64,000 bases of DNA, from the NCBI RefSeq assembly GCF_020536995.1, contig NC_068366.1, positions 73,317,536 through 73,381,535 on the forward strand, written 5' to 3'. The stretch's first letter is position 1. Each line of letters opens with the position of its first letter. The translations under genes were made by a program, and so were the position numbers. Origin of the DNA: Dreissena polymorpha. Taxonomy: Eukaryota > Mollusca > Bivalvia > Myida > Dreissenidae. Shown here piece after piece: positions 11,963 through 24,200 of the stretch. The notes under the pieces are model-generated. The model worked only from the letters and a program-made list of their open reading frames with translations. It had not been told where the DNA came from and did not search any database.

Positions 11963-12599
11963 TCAGTTTATGTAACAATGAAGAGTGTCAATGAACAGCT
12001 TGCACTCCATTGTGAATACAAAGTCTTGGTTACTGAAATTGTTGACATGTATCCTATAGTACTATCGAAAACAGAGTGATGGTAGTTTATTAGTTTATCT
12101 TAGTCTCATCTACAATTCTTCATAACAATTATTACAATCAAAGATACATAGCATGTATGAATGTGACCATTCTTAGAGGATTATAAGAGACTATCTGTAT
12201 AACAATCTCATAAAAACTGACATAAAATACAACATAACATAAAATATCACACTTCTCAAACTGAAATGTATCTATTTAAGGCTATATAATTATTATGTTT
12301 AATGTAAGGCTATACTACTTTTATTTACATATTAAAAACTTGATTATTTTCTGCTTATCAGGGCATTAAGGTATTTGTTTAAAATGGTATTAAAACATGA
12401 CATTAAGAGTTAATGTTTTCATGTAGCTTTACAAACTATTTTTCGGTAGAAAAAAACAGTATAAAAATATAATCTGTTATTTTCCCTAATCAGATATGAA
12501 AAGAATAGATTAGCAGACATTTTCAGATATAGCATAAGAATTATCATTATTATAAACACAAATTACATGCAGCATATAGATTAAAATATGTGATTCAGT

Positions 12600-13060
12600 T
12601 AAAAGATCTACTGTACAGAGTAGTATTTCTTATTTTCAGTATGTTACAGCAGGCTTTGGCCAAAGTTTTTATCATATCTGGATGGGTGAAAAAAAAACTA
12701 AGTTTATCTCCTTCACACAAAATTGAGAAGTTTACATCAATCTGATCGGCTTAATAAATTAATATGTTTCATATTCATAAATTGGACATTCTAACAATAC
12801 TTGTGCTTCAGATTCTACATTAGATAAACATAATGGACATAATCTATCCTTTTCTGGTAAATTTTTATAACGTCCAGTTTCTATTCTAAGCGGGGCTACC
12901 CCACATATGAATTTGGCTAATGCGGATCTATGTGGAAATGACATATTCAATTTACAATATTTTTCTACAACATATTCATTTATGAAAGTTCAATTGGTTC
13001 TAATGGGATATAAGTACAGGTATCGTCTTAGAAATGTAGCTGAAAAGTGAATACACAGTG
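12600..13060 (-). mobile_element. LINE C-terminal fragment
   Basis: The minus strand reads TFLRRYLYLYPIRTN, then KLNMSFPHRSALAKFICGVA, PLRIETGRYKNLPEKDRLCP and CLSNVESEAQVLLECPIY. Downstream, after a frame change, comes FTHPDMIKTLAKACCNILK. The CPLC...LLECP pattern is the zinc-knuckle tail that follows RT in many molluscan LINEs. It belongs to a family distinct from the 4-7 kb LINE, and only the tail is present. Confidence 0.7.
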
Positions 13061-13484
13061 TGTTAACAGTGGATTATAAGTCATAGGAGTTTGTTAATCA
13101 TCTTTTGCTAACCAGTCTTGGGTTGGGCTGCTGAAGTGAGAGATGAATCATTTTCAGCGATATGGTGAAACAAATTATTTTATTGTGGATTAACACATTT
13201 TGTAAGGAAGGCTGTTGTCCAAGACCAAATCTATGTACGCTAACTTTTATGGTGCAGGGACATTACATCCATATATTTTCCATATTATTGTGTTAGCAGT
13301 GTTAACATAGGTTATTCATTCATAACAAGTTTTCAGAAACTAAAAATTTCAGTGAGAAAAACTTTATCATTCTTTTTAACAATGTTTCATGCTTTGTTCA
13401 ATTTACGGTTTCTCGTAAACAATGTGTCATATATTTTTATCTTTTGCTTCTTTTTCAAAATATAAAACCTTCATTCTATTTTAA

Positions 13485-13953
13485 AGGGGCCTTTTCATAT
13501 TTTGGTAAATTGACAAAATAAAAAATAATGTTTCCGATTCGCAAAGTTTCGTTTTAGTTGGTTATTATATTGTGATGAAACAGTAATACTGAACAGTTAC
13601 CATCTTTTGAGGATTTAAAAACCTGAAAAGTATAAAGCGTTGCAACGCGAAACGATTTAATAATTTGGAGAGTTCTGTTGTTGTCGTTATATTTTGTGAC
13701 ACTTTGAGGATTGCTTACATAAATTATAAATACTTCGTTCGTTGTATGAGCACGGATGGCCGAGTTGTCTACGTGTGAGACTTTTACTCCAGGGGTCAGT
13801 AGTTCGAGCCCAGTTGAGGGTTACTATTTTCCCTTTCTTTAATCTTATTCCTGTATTTTAACTGGGGCTTTTTAGATCCAATGTTTACATTAATCAATAT
13901 AAAGCATTTAATGACAAACTTCAATACATGGCAAAATCTGTGAAAATGTCCCT
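13485..13953 (+). mobile_element. TTAA-type tRNA-bearing MITE, copy 3
   Basis: TTAA lies at 13481-13484 and 13954-13957. The ends are AGGGGCCTTTTCATA and GTGAAAATGTCCCT. Internal landmarks are shared with the other copies: AGTAATACTGAACAGTTACC, GCGTTGCAACGCGAAACGAT, TTGGAGAGTTCTG, then the tRNA-like unit and TCCAATGTTTACATTAATCA. It is 469 bp, shorter than copies 2 and 5 mainly because the central tRNA-like head differs. Confidence 0.88.
13749..13826 (+). ncRNA. tRNA-like Pol III unit in MITE copy 3
   Basis: Starts GAGCACGGATGGCCGAGTTG (A box TGGCCGAGTTG) and has B box AGTTCGAGCCC near 13801-13811. It is followed by ACTATTTTCCC, which holds a T4 run. The head is of the Ser/Leu type, as in copies 1 and 4, and differs from copies 2 and 5. 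Confidence 0.58.
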
Positions 13954-14889
13954 TTAAAATGTTAATAAATAATAAGAATTAATTTTAAATGATGTCTTTC
14001 ACCAAAATGGCATCATGCAAGCGGTGAGTCATAGAAGTTGTAAGCTAATACAAATGCGATAGCGTTAGAAATGGCTGTTTTACATGGAAAACATTAAGCT
14101 GCATTCGATCAGTGTGTTTTGTGTTTATCGGTTGTAAGAAGTACAATTGCTTCCAGAAAATATCCGGATACCGACCCCTAAACGAACTCCCGCTCACGGT
14201 CCCGTCGTCTGAAACAGCAATTACTGGAAACAAATTAATGTTTTAGAACTGTTAAACGTTACTCAATTATTTGTTCTTTCATTTCCTATTACCAGGGTAG
14301 TCTTCATCCAAGTCAAAGTGTAAGAAAAAATACCGAACAATAAAGGATTACGAGACCTTTCAATTTATCAAACCCAAACGTGCTTTCCCTTGTTTCATAC
14401 AAATTTAATTTCCTATTTCACTCATGTGAACATAAATATTGATACAGCAAACCTTATTTGGTATATGTTTACACATAAATGCATTGTATATGAGATGTAT
14501 TAAATGGAATAAAGAAAAAAGCAATAACACCAGTGTTATTATTCCTTTGTGTGTGAGACAACAAAGAATGAAAAACAAATTAATTAAAGTTATGCATTTA
14601 TTTGTATCAAAAAGCATTACTTTAATAACACATTTTTCACTTAAAATAAAGTGTATGATCTAATTTCTTGCCATTTGATGTTATTCATGTTCATGTATTT
14701 ACAGTAAAGTTTTACAATTCGATTGTGGAAGGTCGCATTTAGCATATAGTCAGCTCCTGGTTATTTCACCAGCACATAGTTCCATCTGTGGAACAATCCT
14801 TTTCAGGTATTGTTGGTATTAAACCCAACCTTTAACACCGCCCTCTTATGAATTCTCTTCACTGATTGGACATTAGTTTAGTTTAAACC

Positions 14890-15077
14890 TATTTATTTTA
14901 GCTCGATTGCATCGAAAGCCTAAGGCTTATATAAACGCTCTCGAGTCCGTTTCCTGGGCCTAAAACCAGTACTTGGTGTCTTTGGGGCAGACCTAAAGAA
15001 CGCTCCCACGTTGGGGATCGAACCCGTGACCTCCCGGTCGCTAAGCGGACACCATATCCATTACACCACGGCGACAG
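14890..15077 (-). mobile_element. tRNA-derived SINE with conserved tail
   Basis: The minus strand starts GCCGTGGTGTAATGGATATG (A box GGTGTAATGG) and has B box GGTTCGATCCC. The tail contains GGTCTGCCCCAAAGACACCA and CTCGAGAGCGTTTATATAAG, ending in an A/T-rich AAATAAAT. This is a full-looking SINE. The tail architecture recurs, more diverged, at 41153-41300. Confidence 0.7.
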
Positions 15078-15422
15078 AATAATTGGACATTGAACATTAC
15101 ATATTGGCGAAAGGAAAGTTACCCGAGAATTTATCGTGATGCATCTGTATCGACATACGTGACTGATATCGCGTTTGAATATTCCATATTCGTGTCATGT
15201 TATCTCTAATAATCCTTAACTGCTCGTGGTGTTTATGGCGATTACATGTGGAATACCGTATCGATTGATGATCGTTTAAAGCGGGCAATAATGATAGAAT
15301 TATAAAAATATATTGCTTGTATTTTTGGAAATCGCTATTTTCATTTACATTTTTAACTTAAAGTCGATAACTGGTAGATTCAATCGAATTTGACGATTTT
15401 GGCGATTGGAAACGTTAACAAA

Positions 15423-16509
15423 ATGATGTTCTTGCGCAGAAATTTCCTGATCCTGCTACATACAGTTGTATGTGTGCATTCAATGCTTTTTAACGGTAGC
15501 TATCCTGGTGAAAATTACACGTTCATTAGTACGTTTGTGGAGGAATATCGGAGACTTTGTCCTTACACAGACACTTGTTACTCGGCGGCGAATGCATATT
15601 GGACCTTAAATGGTTTAAGTGAAAAAAGACCTTGTTGTGGAAACTGTCTTTGTAACGACTCATGTGGAAACGCTTGCTGTCCGGACCGCTTAATTTCACC
15701 GTTGACCAACGACCAATTGGCTGTCAATAAATATGCTAGTTGCGTGTATCCGCAGTTCCGTCAAGTAGTCCGTTGTGTAATGCCGAATATCCATATCCCA
15801 TGATTGCTCAATGTCCTCCCGAATATCAAGACGTCAATGAAACTCGAATGAAGTGCGAGAGGGTTTATCATTAATTTGACTTAAATGACAGATTTGAGAT
15901 GATTCTGCCAAGATTATCTGTTCGCACGACTATCGGAAATATACTGTTACATATAAAAACGGACACTGTGCAGTTTTCCACGGAGCGGCAGACGCATTTA
16001 AGCTATGGATCCCGTGATTGCATGTTTGGAACCTTTGCCTGATTTTGTATTTACTAATCCAAGAGACTTATCAAGGTTTGTTGAGTCAGAACCACACTGT
16101 AATGTCGTCTTCAGATACCCGGAATACACTTATGCCGACCTTGTGCCTTGCAAAGTGATGATGATCGACAAATGCAATATGACTGGCAATTGGTGAGACT
16201 ATGACCGTTACATGCAAGAAGCATGCCTATCGTACGAGTCTTTGTGTGAAGGCATCTATAAAAACATGCATTGCTTTATGTGTAATGGATATGAGAAGGC
16301 TAACATAGAGGATACCTGTATTTGGACAGGTTCGGGACAGTCATCCTCGTTCATACCTAATGCCGCTCCTATGTTCTTCATCGCCGACAAAGACACGAAT
16401 TTCGACATTATTGAAACAGTCAGACGGTGAAACGAACGCAGACATTATTGGAACAAAGTCAGAAAGCGATGCAAGATGCTCTTCGGACTCTATGTACGAT
16501 CATTTCATG
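15423..16509 (+). pseudogene. Adhesion/Methuselah-like GPCR, exon 1 (signal peptide and Cys-rich ectodomain), broken
   Basis: Starts MMFLRRNFLILLHTVVCVHS, a clear signal peptide. A Cys-rich block follows, CPYTDTCYSAANAYWTLNG then CCGNCLCNDSCGNACCPD. Across frame changes come CPPEYQDVNETRMKCE, GHCAVFHGAADAFKLWIPVI, ACLSYESLCEGIYKNMHCF with MCNGYE, and RCSSDSMYDHFM. The last codon abuts a donor at 16510 (ATG|GTAATT). Lesions seen: frame changes near 15785, 15950 and 16430, and in-frame stops near 15871 and 16195 (TGA after GNW, where a Trp codon is likely). The product would be a plasma-membrane receptor of the secretin/adhesion type expanded in bivalves. The ligand is unknown. Confidence 0.7.
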
Positions 16510-16894
16510 GTAATTTACTCGATAGATCTGCACATAAGCTTAGTCTGTCTTAGCTTTATCGTAATTTTCACAAGCAAAAAGTTTAACATCGGAAGGTGGC
16601 ACAACATTAAGGAGTTAAAATGGTAGTTTCATGCGCTTTATTATGCTTCATTTTAAAACAGTCTGTACTTTTAGTGACTAGATCTAAAATGCGGAAGTTT
16701 GTTTGTTCATTTGACCTGTTCAATGTATCAAACAAAGATGTAAGTGAATTCGATGAATACCTCATAGCCATCTACAGGATATCACCGTCTATCATGCTCA
16801 TTATTGTAACAACTAAAGTGAACGCAAACTTACAACCCCTATTCAGAACTACTACGATTTTACTGAATCACACGATTCACGCTCGACACATTAA

Positions 16895-17381
16895 ATGGAG
16901 ATGTTCACAAGTAGGTCAATTGACGAAATGGAAAAAAAAGTTTCAAATTTGCAAATTTTTGTTTAAGTTATATTAGTTGCGAATATACAATATTACTGAA
17001 CATTAAGAATTCTCAAAAATATCCATTATATAAATCTTTTGGTGATTTAAAAACCTAAATATTATAAAGCGTTACAAACGAGAAACGATTGTATAATTGT
17101 GAGAGTTCTGATTTTATCGTTGTATTTGTGACACGACCAGGATTGCTTATATAAAGTATATTATACATGGCATATTGAAATAGGACGGATGGCCAAGCGG
17201 TTATTGCGCTAGTCTTTTACTCCAAAGTTCAGTGGTTTTAGCCCAGGAATGGGTAACCTTTTTTTCTTATATTTTATTCATGTTTTATACTGGCGCTGTT
17301 TAGTTCTGATGTTCACAGTGATCAATTTAAAGCATTTATTGACAAATGTCTTAACATGCCGAAATATGTGAACAGGTCCCT
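16895..17381 (+). mobile_element. TTAA-type tRNA-bearing MITE, copy 4, diverged
   Basis: Left flank is TTAA at 16891-16894 and the right flank has decayed to TTAG. The ends ATGGAGATGTTCAC and GTGAACAGGTCCCT match the family with substitutions. Interior landmarks (AATATTACTGAACATTAAGA, AAAGCGTTACAAACGAGAAA, GAGAGTTCTG) are recognisable. It is the most diverged near-complete copy and sits in intron 1 of the GPCR pseudogene. Confidence 0.8.
17182..17258 (+). ncRNA. tRNA-like Pol III unit in MITE copy 4
   Basis: Contains GGATGGCCAAGCGGTTATTG (A box TGGCCAAGCGG) and a damaged B box GGTTTTAGCCC. A T7 run follows (CCTTTTTTTCTT). It is the Ser/Leu-type head and probably inactive. Confidence 0.5.
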
Positions 17382-18762
17382 TTAGGTTCCGTTTGGAGCA
17401 ACCATATAATTTTAAAATAAAAACATTACCTAATAATAAAATGTTAAGAAACTCTAATGTGATAGTCAAGCGACATTTAAACAACTAACGTAAACAAAGT
17501 ACATGTATATGCAAATGAATCGTAGCTCAACTATGAAAAGAATTGAAATGAGACCATTATTTGAACGTGTTGACATTTTGATTACCACAAAATAGTTCTT
17601 GTCAGTGGAATATCTATTTTATTCGATATTACAGAAAATGTCTCTGATCATTCGTACAATAAAATTGATGTTCTACATAAAAATATATTATCTTGCATTT
17701 TAAAGATTTAAGTATAATGTTTGTCATAATAACAATTACAATGTCATAATAACAATTACAATAAAATGTGTCATATAGTGTAGGGTAATGCGTAACATAA
17801 GAAATTGTAATTGTAAGTTTTATTCATTCTATTAGTTTGGATAGTTACCAAGCAGCACGACTGTGTTGTATAATTTATACACATTGTATTAATCATGTGT
17901 TGTTTTGTACAAGCGTGTTTCCTCGATAAGCGCTAACGTCATATACATCCGAATATTTTTGAGGCAGTATTATATTCTCTCTTCAAGACAGTCGTGTTTT
18001 GATTATTAGTTTGAATATGTCCATAGGTTTGAGCTCGTTGTGGACGCGCCTTTGGTATGTCATTAATTCTGGGGTAAGTGAGAGGTTCGGCGCGCCCCAG
18101 GAATAATTTCAGTCATACCGATATCACTGTATTTGGCCGTACAATTACTTATAATGTACTAGTATGTTGGAATAGCATTAATAAATATGTAATTGCATAT
18201 TGTGTTCTATGAATGTGACCACTGTTTTTTTTTTATTTTCGCCTGTATGAACTGCAAATACAAAAACGTTCACTGCTTTCTGTGGCATATCAAATCTGAC
18301 CTAACCGACACATTTATTGTGGCTTTACTCGTTAAATTCCTCCGTCCACCACTGTTCTTGACTTAAAAAAGAAAAGACGATTTAAACAAAGAAGACATCG
18401 ATGATAAGTTACTAATACGTGTGTTTCAGACTCGGTTTTGGATCCGTATAGGGTTTACATTATCAACATGTATAACTCACAAGATCAATTACATTTTTAG
18501 ATATATCAATTAAGAGGATACTGCATAAATAAATACATACATATGTATGTGTATTTGTAAATGACCAGTATACGTACGTGCAATCTGTACTGGTTAACCG
18601 CGAATTAAAATAGGACAAGATAAGTATTGATGCAAAGCATCAAAGGGCGTCGGGAATTTCAGTGTAAAAGGAACTCAATGAAGTTACATGGAACACTTTT
18701 TTCTACTGTAAATATTAATATATTGGCCAATTATTTTAAACAAAATAAAAAAAGATACTGGT

Positions 18763-18877
18763 ATAACCATTATCTATGATTTTGTGTTATAATCCCCCAA
18801 TTAACCATTATCTATGATGTTGTGTTATAACCCCCAAAATAACCATTATTTATGATTTTGTGTTGTAACCCCCAAAT
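18763..18877 (+). repeat. Three tandem units of about 38 bp
   Basis: Units share AACCATTATCTATGAT, then TTGTGTTATAA and CCCCCAAA. They are about 90% alike by eye. Confidence 0.8.
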
Positions 18878-19265
18878 ATTTCATAGTTCATTTTATTTAC
18901 TTTGGTTTCCTTTTTTTTACTGGCACCCGTGTGCAGTTTTCATTAATGGAACAGAACTGTGAAGGTTTTAAAAACTCTGCTTCATCTTGTAAGCGTAATT
19001 TCATATTTTTCTCAACTTCAAGGGGAGATGATTCTAATCTTATTCTTACGTTGCTCATTTACGATAGTGGTTGAGAACTGATTGATATGGAAACACTGTG
19101 AAAGTTTTAATGTGTTTACGACCCCCCCCCCCCCCACCCTCTCACACATATATTTCATAGGCATACTAAAATCTAAAAATGGTTACAATAAAACAGTATA
19201 TTTATTTAAACTAAAATGTCTACATAAAAACAAAAAGTTAACATAGAACACAAATAAAAAAAAAT

Positions 19266-19337
19266 AATTCTACTGGGGCTCGAACCTTGGGCCTCTCACA
19301 TGTGAAGCGAGCGTGTAACCACTTTACTACGGAACCG
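19266..19337 (-). mobile_element. tRNA-Val(CAC)-like SINE head or tRNA pseudogene
   Basis: The minus strand begins GGTTCCGTAGTAAAGTGGTT (A box TAGTAAAGTGG). The anticodon loop CTTCACATG holds CAC, and the B box is GGTTCGAGCCC. The 5' and 3' acceptor strands do not pair, so a working tRNA is unlikely. Confidence 0.55.
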
Positions 19338-20515
19338 CTTGAATATCACATTCTAACTAAGATATTAATAAGCTATTAATAGTCGGTTTAAATGTAAACC
19401 CGGAAGTTTAAACGCTGGATAGTTAAAGGTCGATACCAAAGGGTCCATACCACTGGCAAGATACGGGTCAGGCCTGCGGTCTTCTATATGTGGTTCTTAA
19501 AAAAACCTGTAGGAGGACTTGATAGTAATGAGTCTGGGGTGCTGTGATGGTGCTCTTCATTGATAAGCGGCTGCTTCCTTTATCAAGACTCATTATTACA
19601 ATTAATAATACGTGTCGCGCTTCGCGCTCTATAGCGCCTTTATTAGTAACGAGGTGGTTGCTATGATAGTGGAACAAAGAACTTTTAACCAGAACGTTTC
19701 ACCGGTTCGCGTATTTGCCCAGTCCCTGTGATCTTTTATTATTGTCCAGTCCCTGTGATCAGTTATTAATTAAAAGAATTAGCTTTGCATTATTAGCAAT
19801 AAATGTTGTAGTAAATGTAATAGGCACAAATGCAGTACTTATTTACAATAATTTACACACTAAAAAAAACACCACTATGCAAGATATTCTGACAACAAAA
19901 GTATATGCATTGATCCATAAAATAACTTCTCCTCCCATAAGCGAAAAAAAGTATTACATACTAGTCACCGCACTTCAGTGCGACGCCAATAAGCTTGTCC
20001 AGGCATATTGTTAGTAGGTGACATGACAGTTGTATTGTAAAGCACGGGGTACAACAAGAAACCAAAATGTAGTCGGTGCAAAATATGTATGCATGCAAAA
20101 CGTTTATTATTCATTTAGGATTGTATAACTACGCAAATGTTGAAAACGTGATTTTATCACCAAAGTGTAAAGAAGCAATATTGTATACTTCATACTATTT
20201 CACCAAACCTCATTTAAACAATGAAGTTTTACGGATTTTACAATAATTGTGATTAATATAATCAATAAATTTACAAGTCAATTTATATTTATTTGTAAAT
20301 ATATAAAATGTTATTCTTATAGCTTTCGTTGTGTTTAATATTTATTTCAGTGAATACTTAAAATATGACACGCTGACATTTAATTTTTATTTCAGTCGAA
20401 CGCTATATGTATACCTAGATTTCATTTGTATTTTGGCGATATCAATTGAATTTCTTATAAACTTTCAAAAATATTATTGTAAAACATTGAATGATAAGCA
20501 ATTTATATTTTTCAG

Positions 20516-21246
20516 AAAATGTGTCGCCAACTTTCGTGTGCAAAAGGTTTTGTTCTGTCAAAGACGTATAGCAGTCGATGCGTTGTGACAGACTCAGGTT
20601 TAAATTTCCTCAATTTACAACTTCAAATAGTTCCCACCACAACAACGTGGACGGCGTTATATGAAAGCACCTATTTCGCGGATGCGGTTCTTCCGGACTT
20701 TATGCGTGACCAAACTCTATTGTTATAACACGTAATTGAATCCTGCGGAGAGGAGTCATTCATTAAGTTGAAAAAACCTGTGATGTCTTCGGTGGAAGAT
20801 ATTCTAAGAGAAGGCAAATTTGATGAAAACATTGAAGCATTTCTCTTGAACATGTATTTTTATGCTGAAAACTTCCAAAATGTTACAGAATTAATGGGGG
20901 AATGCGGCAGTTAAAAGTAATGTAATTGGACATTATAAAATTGAATTTATATATTTTGATCCGGCTTGGTTCACGCATAGTATCAATAAAGATATGTCAG
21001 CATCTACATTAATGAAGATTGAGGACATACCTGATCGCGTACTTAAAGAGGCGTTCAAATACTCGCTCAATGATGCATCGAGTGGAAATGCTATATTGCC
21101 CCTTTATCCAACATATGCACATGGTTGCCATAACACTATAATTATCACACCTTCACCATTCTGTTCTCGAATAGAAATTACTACAGACGACGTATCTGAG
21201 CATAAACCCGTTTTCGGCGTAACATTACTTAACAAATTCACTATTG
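20516..21246 (+). pseudogene. Adhesion/Methuselah-like GPCR, exon 2 (rest of ectodomain), broken
   Basis: Follows the acceptor TTTTTCAG. It reads KMCRQLSCAKGFVLSKTYSS, then FADAVLPDFMRD, VIESCGEESFIKLKKP, SVEDILREGKFDENIEAF, KIEFIYFDPAWFTHSINKD, NAILPLYPTYAHGCHN and FCSRIEITTDDVSEHK. This is the membrane-proximal ectodomain before the seven-helix part. Lesions: an in-frame TAA at 20726 and a one-base slip at the G5 run near 20897. The exon appears to end at ATTG|GTATTT (21246/21247), precisely where the first minisatellite unit begins. The phase does not fit the next exon perfectly, so this donor is provisional. Confidence 0.65.
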
Positions 21247-21247
21247 G

Positions 21248-24200
21248 TATTTTAAACATCTGACGAACATCCAATGCACAGCTTTGCATTTGTTTTTTAA
21301 ACATCTGACGAACATCCAATGCACAGCTGTGCATTTCTATTTTAAGCATCTGATTAACACCCAATGCACAGCTGTGCATTTCTATTTTAAACTTCTGCCG
21401 AACACCCGATGCGCAGCTATGCATTTCTATTTAAGCATCTGACGAACACCCAATGCACAGCTATGCATTTATATATTAAACATCTGATGAACACCAAATG
21501 AACAGCTGTGCATTTAAATTGTAAACATCTAACGAACACCAAATACACAGCTATGCATTTCTATTTTAATCTTCTGCCGAACACCCGATGCGCAGCTATG
21601 CATTTCTATTTTAAACATCTAAAGGACACCCAATGCACTGCTGCGCATATCTGTTTTAAACATCTGACGAACTTCCAATGCATAGCTATGTATTTCAATG
21701 TTAAACATCTGACGAACACCCAATGCACAGCTATGCATTTATATATTAAACATGTGATGAACATCCAATGCAGAGCTGTGCATTTGTATTTTAAACATCT
21801 GACGACCATCCAATGCACAGCTGTGTATTTCTATTTTAAACATCTGATAACACCCAATTCACAGCTGTGCATTTATATTTTTAACATCTGCCGAATATCC
21901 GATGCGCAGCTTTACATTTCTATTTAAAACATCTGATGAACACCCAATGCACAGCTGTGCATTTGTATTTTAACATCTGACGAACATCCAATGCACAGCT
22001 GTGCATTTGTATTTTAACATCTGACGAACATCCAATGCACAGCTGTGCATTTCTATTTTTAACATCTGCCAAATACCCGATGCGCAACTATACATTTCTA
22101 TTTTAAATATCTGATAAACACCCAATGCATAGCTGTGCATTTGTATTTTAACATCTGATGAACACTAAATGCACAGCTGTGCATTTAAATTTTAAACATC
22201 TTACGAACACCCAATGCACAACTTTGCGTTTCTATTTTAACATCTGACGGACACCCAATTCACAGCTATGTATTTCTATTTTAAACATCTGATGAACACC
22301 CAATGCACAGCTGTGCATTTCTATTTTAAACTTCTGCCGATCACCCGATGCGCAGCTATGCATTTCTTTTTTAAACATCTGACGAACATCCAATGCACAG
22401 CTTTGCATTTGTTTTTTAAACATCTGACGAACATCCAATGCACAGCTGTGCATTTCTATGTTAAAAATCTGACGAACATCCAATGCACAGCTGTGCATTT
22501 AAATTTTAAACATCTGACGAACACCCAATGCACAACTTTGCGTTTCCGTTTTAACATCTGACGGACACCCAATTCACAGCTATGTATTTCTATTTTAAAC
22601 ATCTGATTAACACCCAATGCACAGCTGTGCATTTCTATTTTAAACTTCTGCCGATCACCCGATGCGCAGCTATGCATTTCTTTTTTAAACATCTGACGAA
22701 CATCCAATGCACAGCTTTGCATTTGTTTTTTAAACATCTGACGAACTTCCAATGCACAGCTGTGCATTTCTATGTTAAAAATCTGACGAACATCCAATGC
22801 ACAGCTGTGCATTTAAATTTCAAACATCTGACGAACACCCAATGCACAACTTTGCGTTTCCGTTTTAACATCTGACGGACACCCAATTCACAGCTATGTA
22901 TTTCTATTTTAAACATCTGATTTACACCCAATGCACAGCTGTGCATTTCTACTTTAAACTTCTGCCGTACACCCGATGCGCAGCTATGAATTTATAAATT
23001 AAACATCTGGTGAACACCCAATGCATAGCTGTGCATTTAAATGGTAAACATCTAAAGTACACACAATGCACAGCTATGCATTTCTAATTTAAACATCTGA
23101 CGAACACCCAATGCACAGCTGTGCATTTCTTTTTAAAACATCTGATGAGCACCCAATGCACAGCTCCGCATTTGAATTTTAACAATTAACCAATATCCAA
23201 TGCACAGCTGTGCATTTGTGTTTTAACATCTGACGAACATCCAACGCACAGATGTGCATTTCTATTTTAAACATCTGATTAACACCCAATGCACAGCTGT
23301 GCATTTCTATTTTAAACATCTGCCGAATACCCAATACACAGCTATACATTTCTATTTTAAACATCTGATGAACACCCAATGCACAGCTGTGCATTTGTAT
23401 TTTAACATCTGACGAACATCCAATGCACAGCTGTGCATTTGTTTTTTAACATCTGACGAACATCCAATGCACAGCTGTGCATTTCTATTTTAAACATCTG
23501 ATGAACACCTAATGCACAACTGTGCATTTCTATTTTAAACTTCTGCCGATCATCCGATGCGCAGCTATGCATTTCTATTTTAAACATCTGACGAACATCC
23601 AATGCACAGCTTTGCATTTGTTTTTTAAACATCTGATGAACATCCAATGCACAGCTGTGCACTTTTATTTTAAGCATCTGATTAACAACACCCAATGCAC
23701 AGCTGTGCATTTCTATTTTAAATTTCTGCCGAACACCCGATGCGCAGCTATGCATTTCTATTTTAACATCTGACGAACACCAATGCACAGCTATGCATTT
23801 ATATATTAAACATCTGATGAACACCAAATGAACAGCTGTGCATTTAAATTGTAAACATCTAACGAACACCTAATGCACAGCTATGCATTTCTATTTTAAT
23901 CCTCTGCCGAACACCCGATGCGCAGCTATGCATTTCTATTTTAAACATCTAAAGGACACCCAATGCACAGCTGCGCATATCTGTTTTAAACATCTGACGA
24001 ACCTCCAATGCATAGCTATGCATTTCAATGTTAAAAATCTGACGAATACCCAATGCGCAGCTATGCATTTATATATTTAATATCTGATGAACATCCAATG
24101 CAGAGCTGTGCATTTGTATTTTAAACATCTGACGAACATCCAATGCACAGCTGTGTATTTCTATTTTAAACATCTGATAACACCCAATGCACAGCTGTGC

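Larger units (their letters stand above)
16510..20515. other. Intron 1 of the GPCR pseudogene
   Basis: The donor GTAATT at 16510 and acceptor TTTTTCAG at 20515 are phase-compatible, joining YDHFM to KMCRQLSC. The intron holds a TTAA-type MITE, a 38 bp triplet repeat and a tRNA-Val-like SINE. No other gene is seen in it. Confidence 0.55.

Noticed and set aside
19266-19337. Functional tRNA-Val(CAC) gene
   Set aside because: A and B boxes and anticodon are present, but the acceptor strands do not pair.
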